Below are positions 16,221-25,738 of a DNA stretch of 64,000 bases, piece after piece. The DNA comes from CAZZCU01 sp964652825 (GTDB lineage Bacteria; Bdellovibrionota_B; Oligoflexia; Oligoflexales; CAZZCU01). The notes beneath the pieces are model-generated. The model worked only from the letters and a program-made list of their open reading frames with translations, was not told the origin of the DNA and made no database searches. Numbering within the stretch: position 1 is the first letter of the stretch; each line of letters begins with the position of its first letter. Both the position numbers and the translations under genes were made by a program. The stretch is taken from positions 1 to 64,000 of the forward strand of contig CAZZCU010000013.1 of NCBI GenBank assembly GCA_964652825.1, given 5' to 3'.

Positions 16221-18389
16221 GTGAGACTCAACGCTCTACGTATTCGTTCCACAACCGAATCGGTCGCCGAGCTATGGCGCATTGCTCCAGGTACTGGGGT
16301 CGCAGCCAATATTATTTGCTTCGAGGCACCAGCCGCTGATCTTGAACGTATCCGCTCGGCACTGGCCTATGTTTTTGACAAACAAGATGTCCAGGGTTTT
16401 GCCGAAGTCGCCGTGCACATCAGCGACAACGCCGGCGCCAACTGGATTGTTGAACGCACTCCGGCGCGCGCCCGCATCCTGCGCAATGGGCAACACCTGC
16501 AGGACACCGATGCTTTCGAGCAACTGATGAGCGCCTTGCTGGATCAAGCGGGCGAGGAAGGGCAGCTACCGACTCAACTCCTCAGCGCGCTGGAAATCAC
16601 CAGCAGTCATGACGGTATGACCCTGACGCCGGCCAAGACCTACGTCACCACCTCAAAAATGAAACTGATGGCCGATCGTCGCATCAACGATCTGACCAAA
16701 GAATGCGCACGCATCCTCGGCCAACCGTCACTAACCGACGCCGTGGTCATGACCGAGCTCGGCAGCCAACTTGAGCCATTGCATGCCAGCTATAAAGAGG
16801 TTCAGCGCCAGTACCAGGAACTCGTCAACCAAAACACCGAACTCACCAAATACGACATCCGCAATCTCGAAAAACTCAGCGACGAAGTCGAGATGATCGA
16901 GGAGATCGCTGACGTCGCCGGCCCGCTGCTGCAACCGAGTGCCTCGCCGCAACACCTGCGCGAGAAACTCACCCGCATCGAGACCGACATGAGCACCGCA
17001 CTGCATGCCTGCGGCCTGCACGAATTCCTGCCGGCGCAAACACCGATCCCCTGGACCAAAGTTATCGGCGCGCTCAGCAAAAAATACGCCTGTCAAAAAC
17101 TCCTCGAATCGTTCGAGCAAACGCGACAAAAGCTCTTTGATCGCGTTCAGCCGACCTTCCAGGAGTATCTACGTATCGTCGAGGCGCTGCTGGCATCGGA
17201 TAAACAGATCACCGCTGAGCTCGAAACCTGTCTCGCGACCCTAAGTCTACAGGTTAGTCAGGCTGAAATGCCGGTCAAACAACCCGATGACAACAAACTC
17301 GCCAGCCTCCTACAAAAATTTATCAAACACGAAACCCCGGTCGCCCCAGAACCCAGCAAGGCCCAAATCTGTGCGACCAAGCTGGAGGACGCACGCTTAT
17401 CGGTCGATCACGCTCTGGCACGTCTCGGCGAACTGCATTCGGATATCGCCTGCGCACGCGAAGACCACGAAAAGGGCGCTAGCGGCATTCAATCCGTGCA
17501 CGAAGCCATCACACGCGAGCACGGACAACTGCAAGCACACTGGGAACAACTCGCACGCACCTACGGCCTGCCAACAGACTACGATATCAATATGCTGCTG
17601 AAGCTGGTTGCCAGCCATGCACAAATTGCCCAGCTGCATCAGGAGCGCGAGAGTATTCGCGCCGCCGTTAAACAACATCGTCTGACGCTGGCGCATCTTG
17701 AGACCCTGGTACTCGGCTGGCGTGCCAAGACCGGTAGTCAGAAAGATGTCCAGCTCACTAACCCGGCTTTGGTCCTATCCGAGGCCCAAGGCATCATCCG
17801 TTACCGCACCGAAAAACAGGAGCAGCTCGCCAAGCTACAGTCGATCCACGAGCAACTGCGTGTGCATCATCTTCTCAAGATCCATGTCGAGAATCGCACG
17901 CTGGAAGTCCGCCGTGATTGGAACAAAATTTTCCACGCACTCGGCCTGCAACCCTTGCCGGAGAACCATCGCGAGTGGTCGAGCTTCTTTAAGCACAGCC
18001 GTGCCATCAATAGTCTTCACACGCTGTTACGCGACGAGGGCAACCCGCTGCCCGGCGACAAACTGTTTACCCGTTTGACCAGCGAGACCCCGATCACCAT
18101 CTATATCAGTCGTACCCAACCCATCCCGGCCACCGGCAAGCTTGCCATCCTGATGCGTGCCGAAAATAACGCCGCGACCAATCTGCAAATCATTCTGACG
18201 AGCGACACTGATCTCGCCGCCGGCATGCGCAAAACTGGTTGCGGCAATGCACGTCGCGCTGAAAGTGCTGCGAAACAAGTGATTGGTGGCAGCAGCAAAA
18301 ATTCCGGCGACGTTGCAACAACCAATCGCGTGTTGTCCGAACGCGCGCATGCCGCACTCAATGTACTGACGAATCGCGCCGGTAGATAA
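16221..18389 (+). CDS. Large coiled-coil protein of unknown function
   Basis: This 722-residue protein is one I do not recognise. GTG 16221 is preferred because GAGGT sits 5 bases upstream and the protein then begins MRLNALRIRS; an ATG at 16209 is also in frame. The N-terminal ~150 residues look globular. Residues ~170 to ~620 are Gln/Glu/Leu/Lys-rich heptad-like helices (for example YKEVQRQYQELVNQNTEL and EQLAKLQSIHEQLRVHHLL). The C-terminal ~100 residues turn Ala/Thr/Asn-rich. I see no Walker A or B, so it is not itself an SMC/YhaN ATPase. A TATACT -10-like element is at 16175-16180. Confidence 0.75.
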   Translation: MRLNALRIRSTTESVAELWRIAPGTGVAANIICFEAPAADLERIRSALAYVFDKQDVQGFAEVAVHISDNAGANWIVERTPARARILRNGQHLQDTDAFEQLMSALLDQAGEEGQLPTQLLSALEITSSHDGMTLTPAKTYVTTSKMKLMADRRINDLTKECARILGQPSLTDAVVMTELGSQLEPLHASYKEVQRQYQELVNQNTELTKYDIRNLEKLSDEVEMIEEIADVAGPLLQPSASPQHLREKLTRIETDMSTALHACGLHEFLPAQTPIPWTKVIGALSKKYACQKLLESFEQTRQKLFDRVQPTFQEYLRIVEALLASDKQITAELETCLATLSLQVSQAEMPVKQPDDNKLASLLQKFIKHETPVAPEPSKAQICATKLEDARLSVDHALARLGELHSDIACAREDHEKGASGIQSVHEAITREHGQLQAHWEQLARTYGLPTDYDINMLLKLVASHAQIAQLHQERESIRAAVKQHRLTLAHLETLVLGWRAKTGSQKDVQLTNPALVLSEAQGIIRYRTEKQEQLAKLQSIHEQLRVHHLLKIHVENRTLEVRRDWNKIFHALGLQPLPENHREWSSFFKHSRAINSLHTLLRDEGNPLPGDKLFTRLTSETPITIYISRTQPIPATGKLAILMRAENNAATNLQIILTSDTDLAAGMRKTGCGNARRAESAAKQVIGGSSKNSGDVATTNRVLSERAHAALNVLTNRAGR

Positions 18390-18581
18390 TCGGCGCGCCG
18401 ATCAAAAAAACCGCGGAACAAAAAAAAATTAAAAAAAGTTTGCTCACAGTAGACACAATTCCACAAGTTGTGTGGTAATATATTAAATAGAAAAGCCAAT
18501 CCGGTTTTTGGTTCGTCTTGTTCCGTTGCAAGTTGTTGCGCGGGACAGTTTTGGGTTAACCAGTTTTAAGGAGTTTTTAAA

Positions 18582-18686
18582 ATGGCTAAGGCAAAGAAAA
18601 AAGCTACCCGCAAGAAAGCAACCGCAAAAAAAGGCGCTAAAAAAGCTACGAAGCGTAAAGCGACCAAGCGCGCTAAGAAAAAATAA
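18582..18686 (+). CDS. 34-residue Lys/Ala-rich histone-H1-like peptide
   Basis: A very short gene: 34 codons and TAA. The peptide begins MAKAKKKATRKKATAKKG and is built only of Met, Lys, Arg, Ala, Thr and Gly, with 19 of 34 residues basic. This resembles the C-terminal tails of bacterial histone-H1-like and AlgP-type nucleoid proteins. It has a strong AAGGAG at 18568-18573, 8 bases before the ATG, and a strong terminator 14 bases after the stop, so it looks like a dedicated, well-expressed monocistronic gene. Likely role: nucleic-acid binding or compaction. It lacks any folded domain. Confidence 0.75.
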   Translation: MAKAKKKATRKKATAKKGAKKATKRKATKRAKKK

Positions 18687-18700
18687 TCTCTAACTTGCGC

Positions 18701-18741
18701 GCCCCCGCCTTGCCCAAACTAGCAAGGCGGGGGCTTTTTTT
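18701..18741 (+). terminator. Strong rho-independent terminator
   Basis: A perfect 13-bp GC-rich stem (18701-18713 with 18722-18734), an 8-nt loop and seven Ts. It closes the 34-residue peptide gene. The stop codon of the minus-strand lipoprotein falls in the T-tract. Confidence 0.93.
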
Positions 18742-21418
18742 ATGGGGTTGGGGCTTGGAACAAGCGAGTCTTTAGATAGTCATAAGTACCATCAGTCTGC
18801 TTCCATATCAGCGAGATGCGTCCGAAACGATCCACCATTGCCTTCATGTCGCTAATAGAATCTGTTACCGCGCCAAGCAACTCTTCCTCCTCTTGCCAAT
18901 CACTAGCTCCACGTAATGAACGCCTAGTATAGATGGAGCTCGTCTGGACACCATCAAAAGAATCAACCGCACATAGTACGTTGGCATTGCCCTCTTCGTC
19001 CATGTTGAGAACAATGTCTATCGATTCTGCTGCGATTGAGTCTAAGGCATCATCACTATCCCAAGTATCAGTAGATACGTCATTTTGAATACCCAGTTTC
19101 CAGGCCGTAGCTGCAAGTCGCGCAACAAGCACACGTCGCTTACCATCGGCACTAACCGCTAATTTTATTACACTTGGCTGGGTTCCTACATCAAAAACAG
19201 ATGTTGATCCAAAACTCAAAGATGAATTTTTAGCCAAGGAGAACACTGAAACATTATTCACCAAAGTATTATTGCCAATCCAAGCAATATGGACACCATC
19301 AAATTTATCGACCTGCATATCAATGGATTTATAAGTGGAACTTGTCACAAACAAAACATTGCTCACATCATTACTTACGGATAATTTTGTTACGTAGACA
19401 TTATTATCCGCCTTCTTGAAAGCAATATAACTTTCACCAAGACTATTGACCACCGCTGCTATTTGAGGAGCTGATGTTTCGCCTAATAAAATTTGGCCCA
19501 ATGTCGTCAATGGCCAGCCTTCACTAGTACGAGATGCAAACAACACGTTATGAGAAGAAGAGCTTTGTGTAATAACTAGTATCGCTCTTCCGTTTGTGTT
19601 TGTTGCAAGCTTTAGGGAGCTAACATCTGACACAGTAGTACCAACTTGTTCAGCACTAGACACCGAGCCGTTATTGAAATTAACACTTACCGTCTTGATT
19701 TCAGAATCATTCGTGTAGTACGCAACATACGCAACATGTTCAGCAGCCGCCATGCTAGGGGCGGTGGCGCCTACCGTAGCAGATTCTGTACATGTATACG
19801 GAATAGCAGGCGGCAATGGAGTCATAGAAATTGTACAAATCATCAGCCTCCTGGGAAGACTATTATTGACAGTAAAAGCTAACACAGCCCGATTTCCAGA
19901 GGGCGAGATAACAACTTCGGACCAATGAATAGTCTCGGGATCGTCATAGACCAGACCAACCGGGGTCCACGATGCATTCGGACCCAATCGAGCATACACA
20001 TGCATAGCAGCCCCATCTTTCCATGCAACGATAGCATTGCCATTATCTGCGGTCGCCAGTGTTGGCTGAGTTATCGACGACGACGTAGTATTCACAGGTG
20101 CCACATCACCCCACACTCCATCCCGCGTGGTGAATGAGATATTGCCACCGTTGGCCAAGGCGTTACCGTTCGTGCTCATTAAGTTGCTACCAAGTTGAAG
20201 AGTATACTTGGACGCGAGGCTGAACACGCCAGACAACGGCCTTATTTCCACAAAGCTTTGATTGGCGTTCCAATTTTTTGCAAGGTCCGCCACTGAGTAC
20301 TGCATACCAAAGCGGAACAACTTGAGTGCATGCTGCGTCGTGGTATTAACGGTCTTATTGAAGTTCACCCTAACCGGGTTATACACCGACACATTCGTTG
20401 CGCCTTGACTTGGTGTGGTTGAGACAACTCTAAATTGGCTGGCCGCGAGGCTTTGAATTGTGACCTTTTGCGACCAGGCAGACATGCTGTGACGACCGGC
20501 GTCATCGTGACATTCAAATGCCGCGTAATAATCACCACTCATGTCATTAGGAGCGGCAAAAGCGTGACTCAGATTAGTTAGGTTGGTGAGCGACTCAAAA
20601 CGATCCCAGGGCTGAAGACGATCGCGGTCGTAGATAGCGAAGCAACCTTTTAATGTCTCAAAGCCGGCAACACTGGTCGACGCGCTCAAGCGGCGATCAG
20701 CCGACAAACTGGCACTGACATTCGCCCATTCTATCGGCGCGAGTTTGCGCTCGACAGCTTTGGTCATGATCGGAATATCAGTCGCGACTTGTTTATGGGC
20801 AACGACGACTTCTTCGGTATAGACGGCTTGAAATTGGCCGAAGTGTATGGTCTGGAAACTGACTTTGCCACCCACAACCGTCAACTCCGAACGCGGGATA
20901 ACGCCAAGCGCCATCTTCTGGCCGGCATTGGCTTGCATGACTTTATAAACAATCGCCAGACGCGCATACGGATCATCCATCAGCAAGCGCCGCAGCTGCA
21001 TACCGGACATACTTAATTGCACGGTAAACGGACTACTAGCATCCACCGCCGTACCGGCCGAGACCACGACTGCCGAGCTGGCTTGAGTCAACGAGGACAC
21101 GCCAAGCGACGATGCCACACCGGTGCTTGCCATGCTCGCACCAGATTGCATCGAGATTGATGTGCTGAAGTTCAATGCCCCGGGTGGGAACATAATACTG
21201 CTGCCAGCGATATCACCCGTCGAAGCGCTGATCACCTGCGCGACATTCAAATCTGAGCGAAATTCACCGGTCAAAATACCATCGGCATCTTCGACAACCG
21301 CCAGTGTCATGGCAGGAATACCGGCAGTGCCATCTTGTTGGAACAACGACGGACCACCCAGACAGCCGCCAAGCAGCAAGAGGCTGAAGGCCGCGACCAC
21401 AGACTTATTGAGCATCAT
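18740..21418 (-). CDS. Large lipoprotein with Ig-like and beta-propeller-like regions
   Basis: This protein of about 892 residues has a lipoprotein signal (AAFSLLLLGGC, lipid Cys19). Residues up to ~330 are Ser/Ala/Val-rich. Around 345-440 there is a bacterial Ig-like domain of the SbsA/Big_5 type: TTPSQGATNVSVYNPVRV ... YTLQLGSNLMS ... GGNISFTTRDG. The remaining ~430 residues show repeated blocks of the form LATADNGNAIVAWKDG / AVVNSLGESYIAFKKA / MVDRFGRISLIWKQTDG, as in bacterial beta-propellers. It is probably surface-exposed. ATG 21418 or 21415 start it; a GGAGG lies about 18 bases upstream, rather far. The upstream frame to 21523 has no signal-peptide logic. It is divergent from hppA. Confidence 0.82.
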   Translation of the reverse strand: MMLNKSVVAAFSLLLLGGCLGGPSLFQQDGTAGIPAMTLAVVEDADGILTGEFRSDLNVAQVISASTGDIAGSSIMFPPGALNFSTSISMQSGASMASTGVASSLGVSSLTQASSAVVVSAGTAVDASSPFTVQLSMSGMQLRRLLMDDPYARLAIVYKVMQANAGQKMALGVIPRSELTVVGGKVSFQTIHFGQFQAVYTEEVVVAHKQVATDIPIMTKAVERKLAPIEWANVSASLSADRRLSASTSVAGFETLKGCFAIYDRDRLQPWDRFESLTNLTNLSHAFAAPNDMSGDYYAAFECHDDAGRHSMSAWSQKVTIQSLAASQFRVVSTTPSQGATNVSVYNPVRVNFNKTVNTTTQHALKLFRFGMQYSVADLAKNWNANQSFVEIRPLSGVFSLASKYTLQLGSNLMSTNGNALANGGNISFTTRDGVWGDVAPVNTTSSSITQPTLATADNGNAIVAWKDGAAMHVYARLGPNASWTPVGLVYDDPETIHWSEVVISPSGNRAVLAFTVNNSLPRRLMICTISMTPLPPAIPYTCTESATVGATAPSMAAAEHVAYVAYYTNDSEIKTVSVNFNNGSVSSAEQVGTTVSDVSSLKLATNTNGRAILVITQSSSSHNVLFASRTSEGWPLTTLGQILLGETSAPQIAAVVNSLGESYIAFKKADNNVYVTKLSVSNDVSNVLFVTSSTYKSIDMQVDKFDGVHIAWIGNNTLVNNVSVFSLAKNSSLSFGSTSVFDVGTQPSVIKLAVSADGKRRVLVARLAATAWKLGIQNDVSTDTWDSDDALDSIAAESIDIVLNMDEEGNANVLCAVDSFDGVQTSSIYTRRSLRGASDWQEEEELLGAVTDSISDMKAMVDRFGRISLIWKQTDGTYDYLKTRLFQAPTP

Positions 21419-21624
21419 ATAGATAGTAATAAACCACCTCCGGGTAGTTGTATGTATGGTTTCGGTCCGCTGTGGGCAAACTTTAGTCACGTCATTTTTT
21501 CCTGTAAAATCAATGGCTACCAAGGTTTTTAAGATTTCAAAAAAACACCTTGATACTTGCCCTAAACCCTTGGCATAACGGGGAACTCTTTTGTTTTTTC
21601 TTAACCATACCAGGAGGTTTCTCG

Positions 21625-23739
21625 TTGTCTGTCTACCTCATCTACGGATGCGCCCTGTTGGCGATTGCTGCCGCGGCCTACTACGCGCGGAAAGTCGTCT
21701 CAATCTCAATCGAAAGTGGAACCCCCCAGGAAATCGCTAAATTCAAGGAAATCTCGGGTGCGATCAGCGAAGGCGCGATGGCGTTTTTGAATCGCGAATA
21801 TAAGTACGTAGCGGGTTTTGCCCTGGCGTTCGCCCTGGTGATCGCATTGCTACTGAATGACAGCAGCACGCCGGACCTGAACGAAGGCGTGTTTAGTGCC
21901 ATCGCTTTTCTGGCGGGCGCGGTGACTTCGAGTCTGAGTGCCTATCTCGGTATGAAGATCGCAACAGCAGGCAACGTGCGCACGGCGATTCGCGCGCGCG
22001 AAAGCATCAGCGCGGCGTTTCGCGTGGCGTTTGAGTCAGGCGCGGTAATGGGTTTTGCCCTATGCGGACTGGCGGTATTCGGTCTGATCTCGATGTGTTT
22101 GCTGCTCGGCATGTTTATCGACGAGCCACATGTATTGATGGAGATGGTGGCGGGCTTTGGTCTTGGCGGCTCGACCGTGGCGTTATTTGGTCGCGTTGGC
22201 GGCGGTATCTACACCAAAGCCGCCGATGTCGGCGCCGATCTGGTCGGCAAAGTCGAGCAAGGCATTCCCGAAGACGATCCGCGCAATCCGGCGGTAATCG
22301 CCGATAACGTCGGCGACAACGTCGGTGACGTAGCCGGCATGGGTGCCGATTTGTTCGGCTCATGTGCCGAGGCGACCTGCGCGGCGCTGGTGATCGGCGC
22401 GACGTCGGCACAGATCATCGGCAACGAAAGCTCGCTGTATTATCCGATTCTGATCTCAGCGGTCGGTATTCCGGTGTGCTTGTTCACGGCAATGTTTGCA
22501 CGTCTGTCACCAACAGCAACGAATGTTGAACCCACACTCAAAAAACAACTGGTGTTATCGACGGTCTTCATGACTGTCGCCGCCTACTTTGTCACCAACT
22601 GGGCGATGGTGGATGAATTCACACTCGGCGAAATGACGGTGACGCGCAATGGCGTGTTGGTATCATTATTGGCTGGTCTGTGGTCCGGTCTGTTGATTGG
22701 TTACGTCACGGAATACTACACGTCGCATGCTTATAAACCGGTGCGCGAAGTCGCCGGCGCATCGTTAACGGGTGCCGCGACCAACATCATTTATGGTTTG
22801 TCTTTGGGTTATAGATCCGCGGTGATTCCGGTCGTAGCTTTGGCGGTGACGACGTTTGTATCATGGAATGTTGCTGGCATGTATGGCATCGCCATGGCGG
22901 CGATCGGCATGATCTCGACGATGGCGATCGGCCTGACGATTGACGCCTATGGTCCGGTCTCCGATAACGCCGGCGGTATCGCTGAGATGGCCGAGCTCGG
23001 CCCGGATATTCGCAAACGCACAGATATACTGGACGCGGCGGGCAATACCACGGCAGCAATTGGCAAAGGCTTTGCGATCGGCTCGGCGGTATTGACGGCA
23101 CTGGCATTATTCGCGGCGTTTTTAACGCGCTCACATGTACAAACACTTGATCTGCTGTCACCGCTGGTATTTGCCGGCTTATTGGTAGGTGGCGTCTTGC
23201 CGTTCCTATTCACGGCGCAGACGATGAAAGCAGTTGGTATTGCGGCACTCGACATGATCGAAGAGGTTCGTCGCCAGTTCCGCACGATTCCTGGTTTGCT
23301 CGAAGGCACAGCCCGTCCCGATTATCGCAGCTGCGTGTCCATTTCGACAACGGCGGCGATCAAGCAGATGGTGGCGCCGGGCTTGCTGGTGATTTTGAGT
23401 CCGATCGTGGTCGGCTTCCTGTTCGGTGTCCAAGCACTGGCCGGATTGCTGGCTGGTTCGTTGGTGACCGGTGTGGTGATGGCGCTGTCGGCATCGAATT
23501 CCGGCGGCGGTTGGGACAATGCAAAAAAATATATCGAGAGCGGTCAACACGGTGGCAAAGGCTCGGAAGCACATAAAGCCGCGGTCGTTGGCGATACGGT
23601 TGGTGATCCGTTCAAGGATACGTCTGGACCATCGCTTAATATCCTGATGAAACTGATGGCGATTATCAGCCTGGTGTTCGCGCCGTTTTTCGTCGCGCAC
23701 GGCGGCATCGTCATGAAGTTTTTAGGATTACCCTTCTAG
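21625..23739 (+). CDS. hppA: Membrane-bound pyrophosphatase (ion pump)
   Basis: This 704-residue integral membrane enzyme couples PPi hydrolysis to H+ or Na+ export. Start TTG 21625 is chosen because AGGAGG is 7 bases upstream; no ATG is near. Visible signatures: DVGADLVGKVE, EDDPRNPAVIADNVGDNVGD, DNAGGIAEMAEL and GDTVGDPFKDTSGPSLN, which bind PPi and Mg2+. The K+-dependence position is Ala477 in GNTTAAIGKG; K+-independent enzymes have Lys there, so this is the K+-dependent type. About 16 membrane segments are expected. The 3' end overlaps the convergent gene by 12 bases. Confidence 0.96.
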   Translation: MSVYLIYGCALLAIAAAAYYARKVVSISIESGTPQEIAKFKEISGAISEGAMAFLNREYKYVAGFALAFALVIALLLNDSSTPDLNEGVFSAIAFLAGAVTSSLSAYLGMKIATAGNVRTAIRARESISAAFRVAFESGAVMGFALCGLAVFGLISMCLLLGMFIDEPHVLMEMVAGFGLGGSTVALFGRVGGGIYTKAADVGADLVGKVEQGIPEDDPRNPAVIADNVGDNVGDVAGMGADLFGSCAEATCAALVIGATSAQIIGNESSLYYPILISAVGIPVCLFTAMFARLSPTATNVEPTLKKQLVLSTVFMTVAAYFVTNWAMVDEFTLGEMTVTRNGVLVSLLAGLWSGLLIGYVTEYYTSHAYKPVREVAGASLTGAATNIIYGLSLGYRSAVIPVVALAVTTFVSWNVAGMYGIAMAAIGMISTMAIGLTIDAYGPVSDNAGGIAEMAELGPDIRKRTDILDAAGNTTAAIGKGFAIGSAVLTALALFAAFLTRSHVQTLDLLSPLVFAGLLVGGVLPFLFTAQTMKAVGIAALDMIEEVRRQFRTIPGLLEGTARPDYRSCVSISTTAAIKQMVAPGLLVILSPIVVGFLFGVQALAGLLAGSLVTGVVMALSASNSGGGWDNAKKYIESGQHGGKGSEAHKAAVVGDTVGDPFKDTSGPSLNILMKLMAIISLVFAPFFVAHGGIVMKFLGLPF

Positions 23740-24291
23740 AGCTTTCTCAAGGCGGCGCTTAATCGCCGGCATGACTGGCAAACGTCGCAAGACGTTACGT
23801 CGTGCCGGCTCCTGCAAATTGCGCAGCAAACTCAGCGCCGTGTCAAACGGCAAGGCATCAAAGGTACGTTTAAGACTGGCGCTGGATTCATTCGGCAGCG
23901 CGCGGATATCCCAGGTTCCTAGTTGTGGGCGAACTTCGTGCCCATAGGGCGGCGCCGGGATGCGCGCACGCGCGATCGTCGGTGGTTTGGCGGTCGCACC
24001 GGCACGAATGAGATTGAGGGTCGAAGAACGTGCGGCCAACGAAGCCAACTCGATAATCGGCGGCGCTAACGCAGCGATTTTGACTTCGCCAACATCCTCT
24101 TCATCAAACGTCGGCAATGGCGGCAACTCGGATGACACGGCGGCGGTTATGACCTCGGCAAGGTCGGCATGTTTTTGCTGCTGGTGTCGCGCCCGATACA
24201 GCCGCGCTGAGACGCGCCGCAACAACCAGGTCGACAGCAACAAGCCGCCGATGAGCAATAACTTGGTGACGTTGCCAATCGGATCCATCAT
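23728..24291 (-). CDS. Membrane-anchored protein of unknown function
   Basis: I do not recognise this 187-residue protein. One N-terminal membrane segment (VTKLLLIGGLLLSTWLL) is followed by an Arg-rich cytoplasmic-looking stretch, a Pro/Ala-rich linker (about 60-125) and a helical C-terminus with ALPFDTALSLLRNLQEPARR. It starts at ATG 24291, overlapping the TGA of the upstream M28 aminopeptidase, so the two are cotranslated. Its 3' end overlaps hppA by 12 bases in convergent orientation. Confidence 0.72.
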   Translation of the reverse strand: MMDPIGNVTKLLLIGGLLLSTWLLRRVSARLYRARHQQQKHADLAEVITAAVSSELPPLPTFDEEDVGEVKIAALAPPIIELASLAARSSTLNLIRAGATAKPPTIARARIPAPPYGHEVRPQLGTWDIRALPNESSASLKRTFDALPFDTALSLLRNLQEPARRNVLRRLPVMPAIKRRLEKALEG

Positions 24292-25589
24292 TGTGCTCCG
24301 CCACTCCAGCCGCCAAAGTGCGCGATATAAGCCAGCGCCAGCTTGGCAAACGCCGCTGCCTGCGTAAAGCGACCGGCGGTCTCGATCGTGTCATGCCGCG
24401 TATGAATCCACTCATTGTATTCCGAAGGATTCTCAAACGGAAACGCCGCGACAAAACCCTGGCGCGTCCATGAATAGTGATCGCTGTTGCCGGCATAAAG
24501 CGGCGCTTTCTTCCACGGCACACCAACATACTGATCCACGAGTGCGGCGAGCTGATTGTTGAAAGCAGCATTCGTGTTGTTGCTGACAAACCAGATTTCG
24601 TCGACGTTGGCGGCATTGTGCAGATTCATATCATGCTGCACCATCGCCACAACCTGAGTGCCGGCATGTTTGTATTTGGTGGCCATATCCTGGCTACCAA
24701 CTAGGCCGATTTCTTCGGCAGCATAGCCGTGAATTTCCAGCGTGCGTTCGAGGGTCATATTGTTTTCCATTAACACCCGAAAGACTTCAAGATTGGTAGC
24801 AGTGCCACTGGCATTGTCATCAGCGCCGGGGGCGGGCGAATGTCGGCCGTCGCGGTGATTGATACTGTCGATGTGACTACCAAGAATAATTATCTCTTCG
24901 GGTTTGACGCGGCCCTGAATCCGCACGACCAGACTCGGCTGCGACGTAGCGGTACCATGATCGAACGTCTCGATAGTGACGTCCTGACGACCGGCAACAT
25001 GCGCCTGATAGAGCAAGGCGAGGCGATCGGCGACGGTTTTGCCAAGATCGCTGTCATGACGACGCGTCTCCATGCCGCTCAGTTCGACGACGGTTTCTTT
25101 GATCCGCTCGGGACTAACCTGCGCGACGACGGCACTAAGATCGGCGATTTTAGTGGTGATCGGAACGATCGGCGTTGCTTCTGCGACCACAATTGGGGCG
25201 ATCACTTCACCAGTCAGCTTAAAAAGTGCGCCACAGGCCATGCCACTGGCATGGAGAGCGGCACTGAGACGTTCCACTTGCTCATCGGCAAGCCGCATGA
25301 CGGCAAAACTATGCTCTTGATGATGCAACACCTGCCCATAACGGGCGAGATCCGTATGCGCTGTATGCTGAGCATCAAGCTGGATCAGATACGTACGCGC
25401 GAAGTCCTTGGGCGAAGCGCCGAGCAGGCGCTTAATGCGATGCCCCTGGTGCTCGAACAAAACACCGTCGGTGGGCAAAGCATGAAACGACGTCTGGCCA
25501 ACGGTTTCAATGACGAACGGCACATTGGCAAGGGCGACTTTGCTCAAGAAAAGAGCAGCAAGCGCGCACAGTAAATTCTTGGCTCTCAT
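24288..25589 (-). CDS. Secreted M28 family aminopeptidase
   Basis: This 433-residue zinc exopeptidase resembles the Vibrio proteolyticus leucine aminopeptidase. A signal peptide (KNLLCALAALFLSKVALA) is followed by an ~150-residue propeptide-like region, then the M28 domain. Zinc ligands and catalytic residues appear in order: IILGSHIDS, PGADDNASGTA, YAAEEIGLVGS, QHDMN and WIHTRHDT. It should release N-terminal hydrophobic residues from peptides outside the inner membrane. ATG 25589 has GGGAGAG 5 bases upstream. It is coupled to the downstream membrane protein by an ATGATG overlap and is divergent from the cyclophilin pair. Confidence 0.92.
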   Translation of the reverse strand: MRAKNLLCALAALFLSKVALANVPFVIETVGQTSFHALPTDGVLFEHQGHRIKRLLGASPKDFARTYLIQLDAQHTAHTDLARYGQVLHHQEHSFAVMRLADEQVERLSAALHASGMACGALFKLTGEVIAPIVVAEATPIVPITTKIADLSAVVAQVSPERIKETVVELSGMETRRHDSDLGKTVADRLALLYQAHVAGRQDVTIETFDHGTATSQPSLVVRIQGRVKPEEIIILGSHIDSINHRDGRHSPAPGADDNASGTATNLEVFRVLMENNMTLERTLEIHGYAAEEIGLVGSQDMATKYKHAGTQVVAMVQHDMNLHNAANVDEIWFVSNNTNAAFNNQLAALVDQYVGVPWKKAPLYAGNSDHYSWTRQGFVAAFPFENPSEYNEWIHTRHDTIETAGRFTQAAAFAKLALAYIAHFGGWSGGAQ

Positions 25590-25738
25590 CGGACTCTCCC
25601 AGTGTGCGAACGTTAGAAAATTTTAGATTTTTTCAAAAAGTGATCTTTCCTCCACCATAGCGATGGGAAAAGACTTCGTCAAGCTGCGGCGCCTATGGTA
25701 GTTATTGGGGTTAACTAATACACATTTTGGAGGTTCCT

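Noticed and set aside
24840..25574. Plus-strand open frame of 244 codons
   Set aside because: It lies fully antisense to the M28 aminopeptidase, whose zinc motifs are intact, and shows no family motif or ribosome binding site logic.
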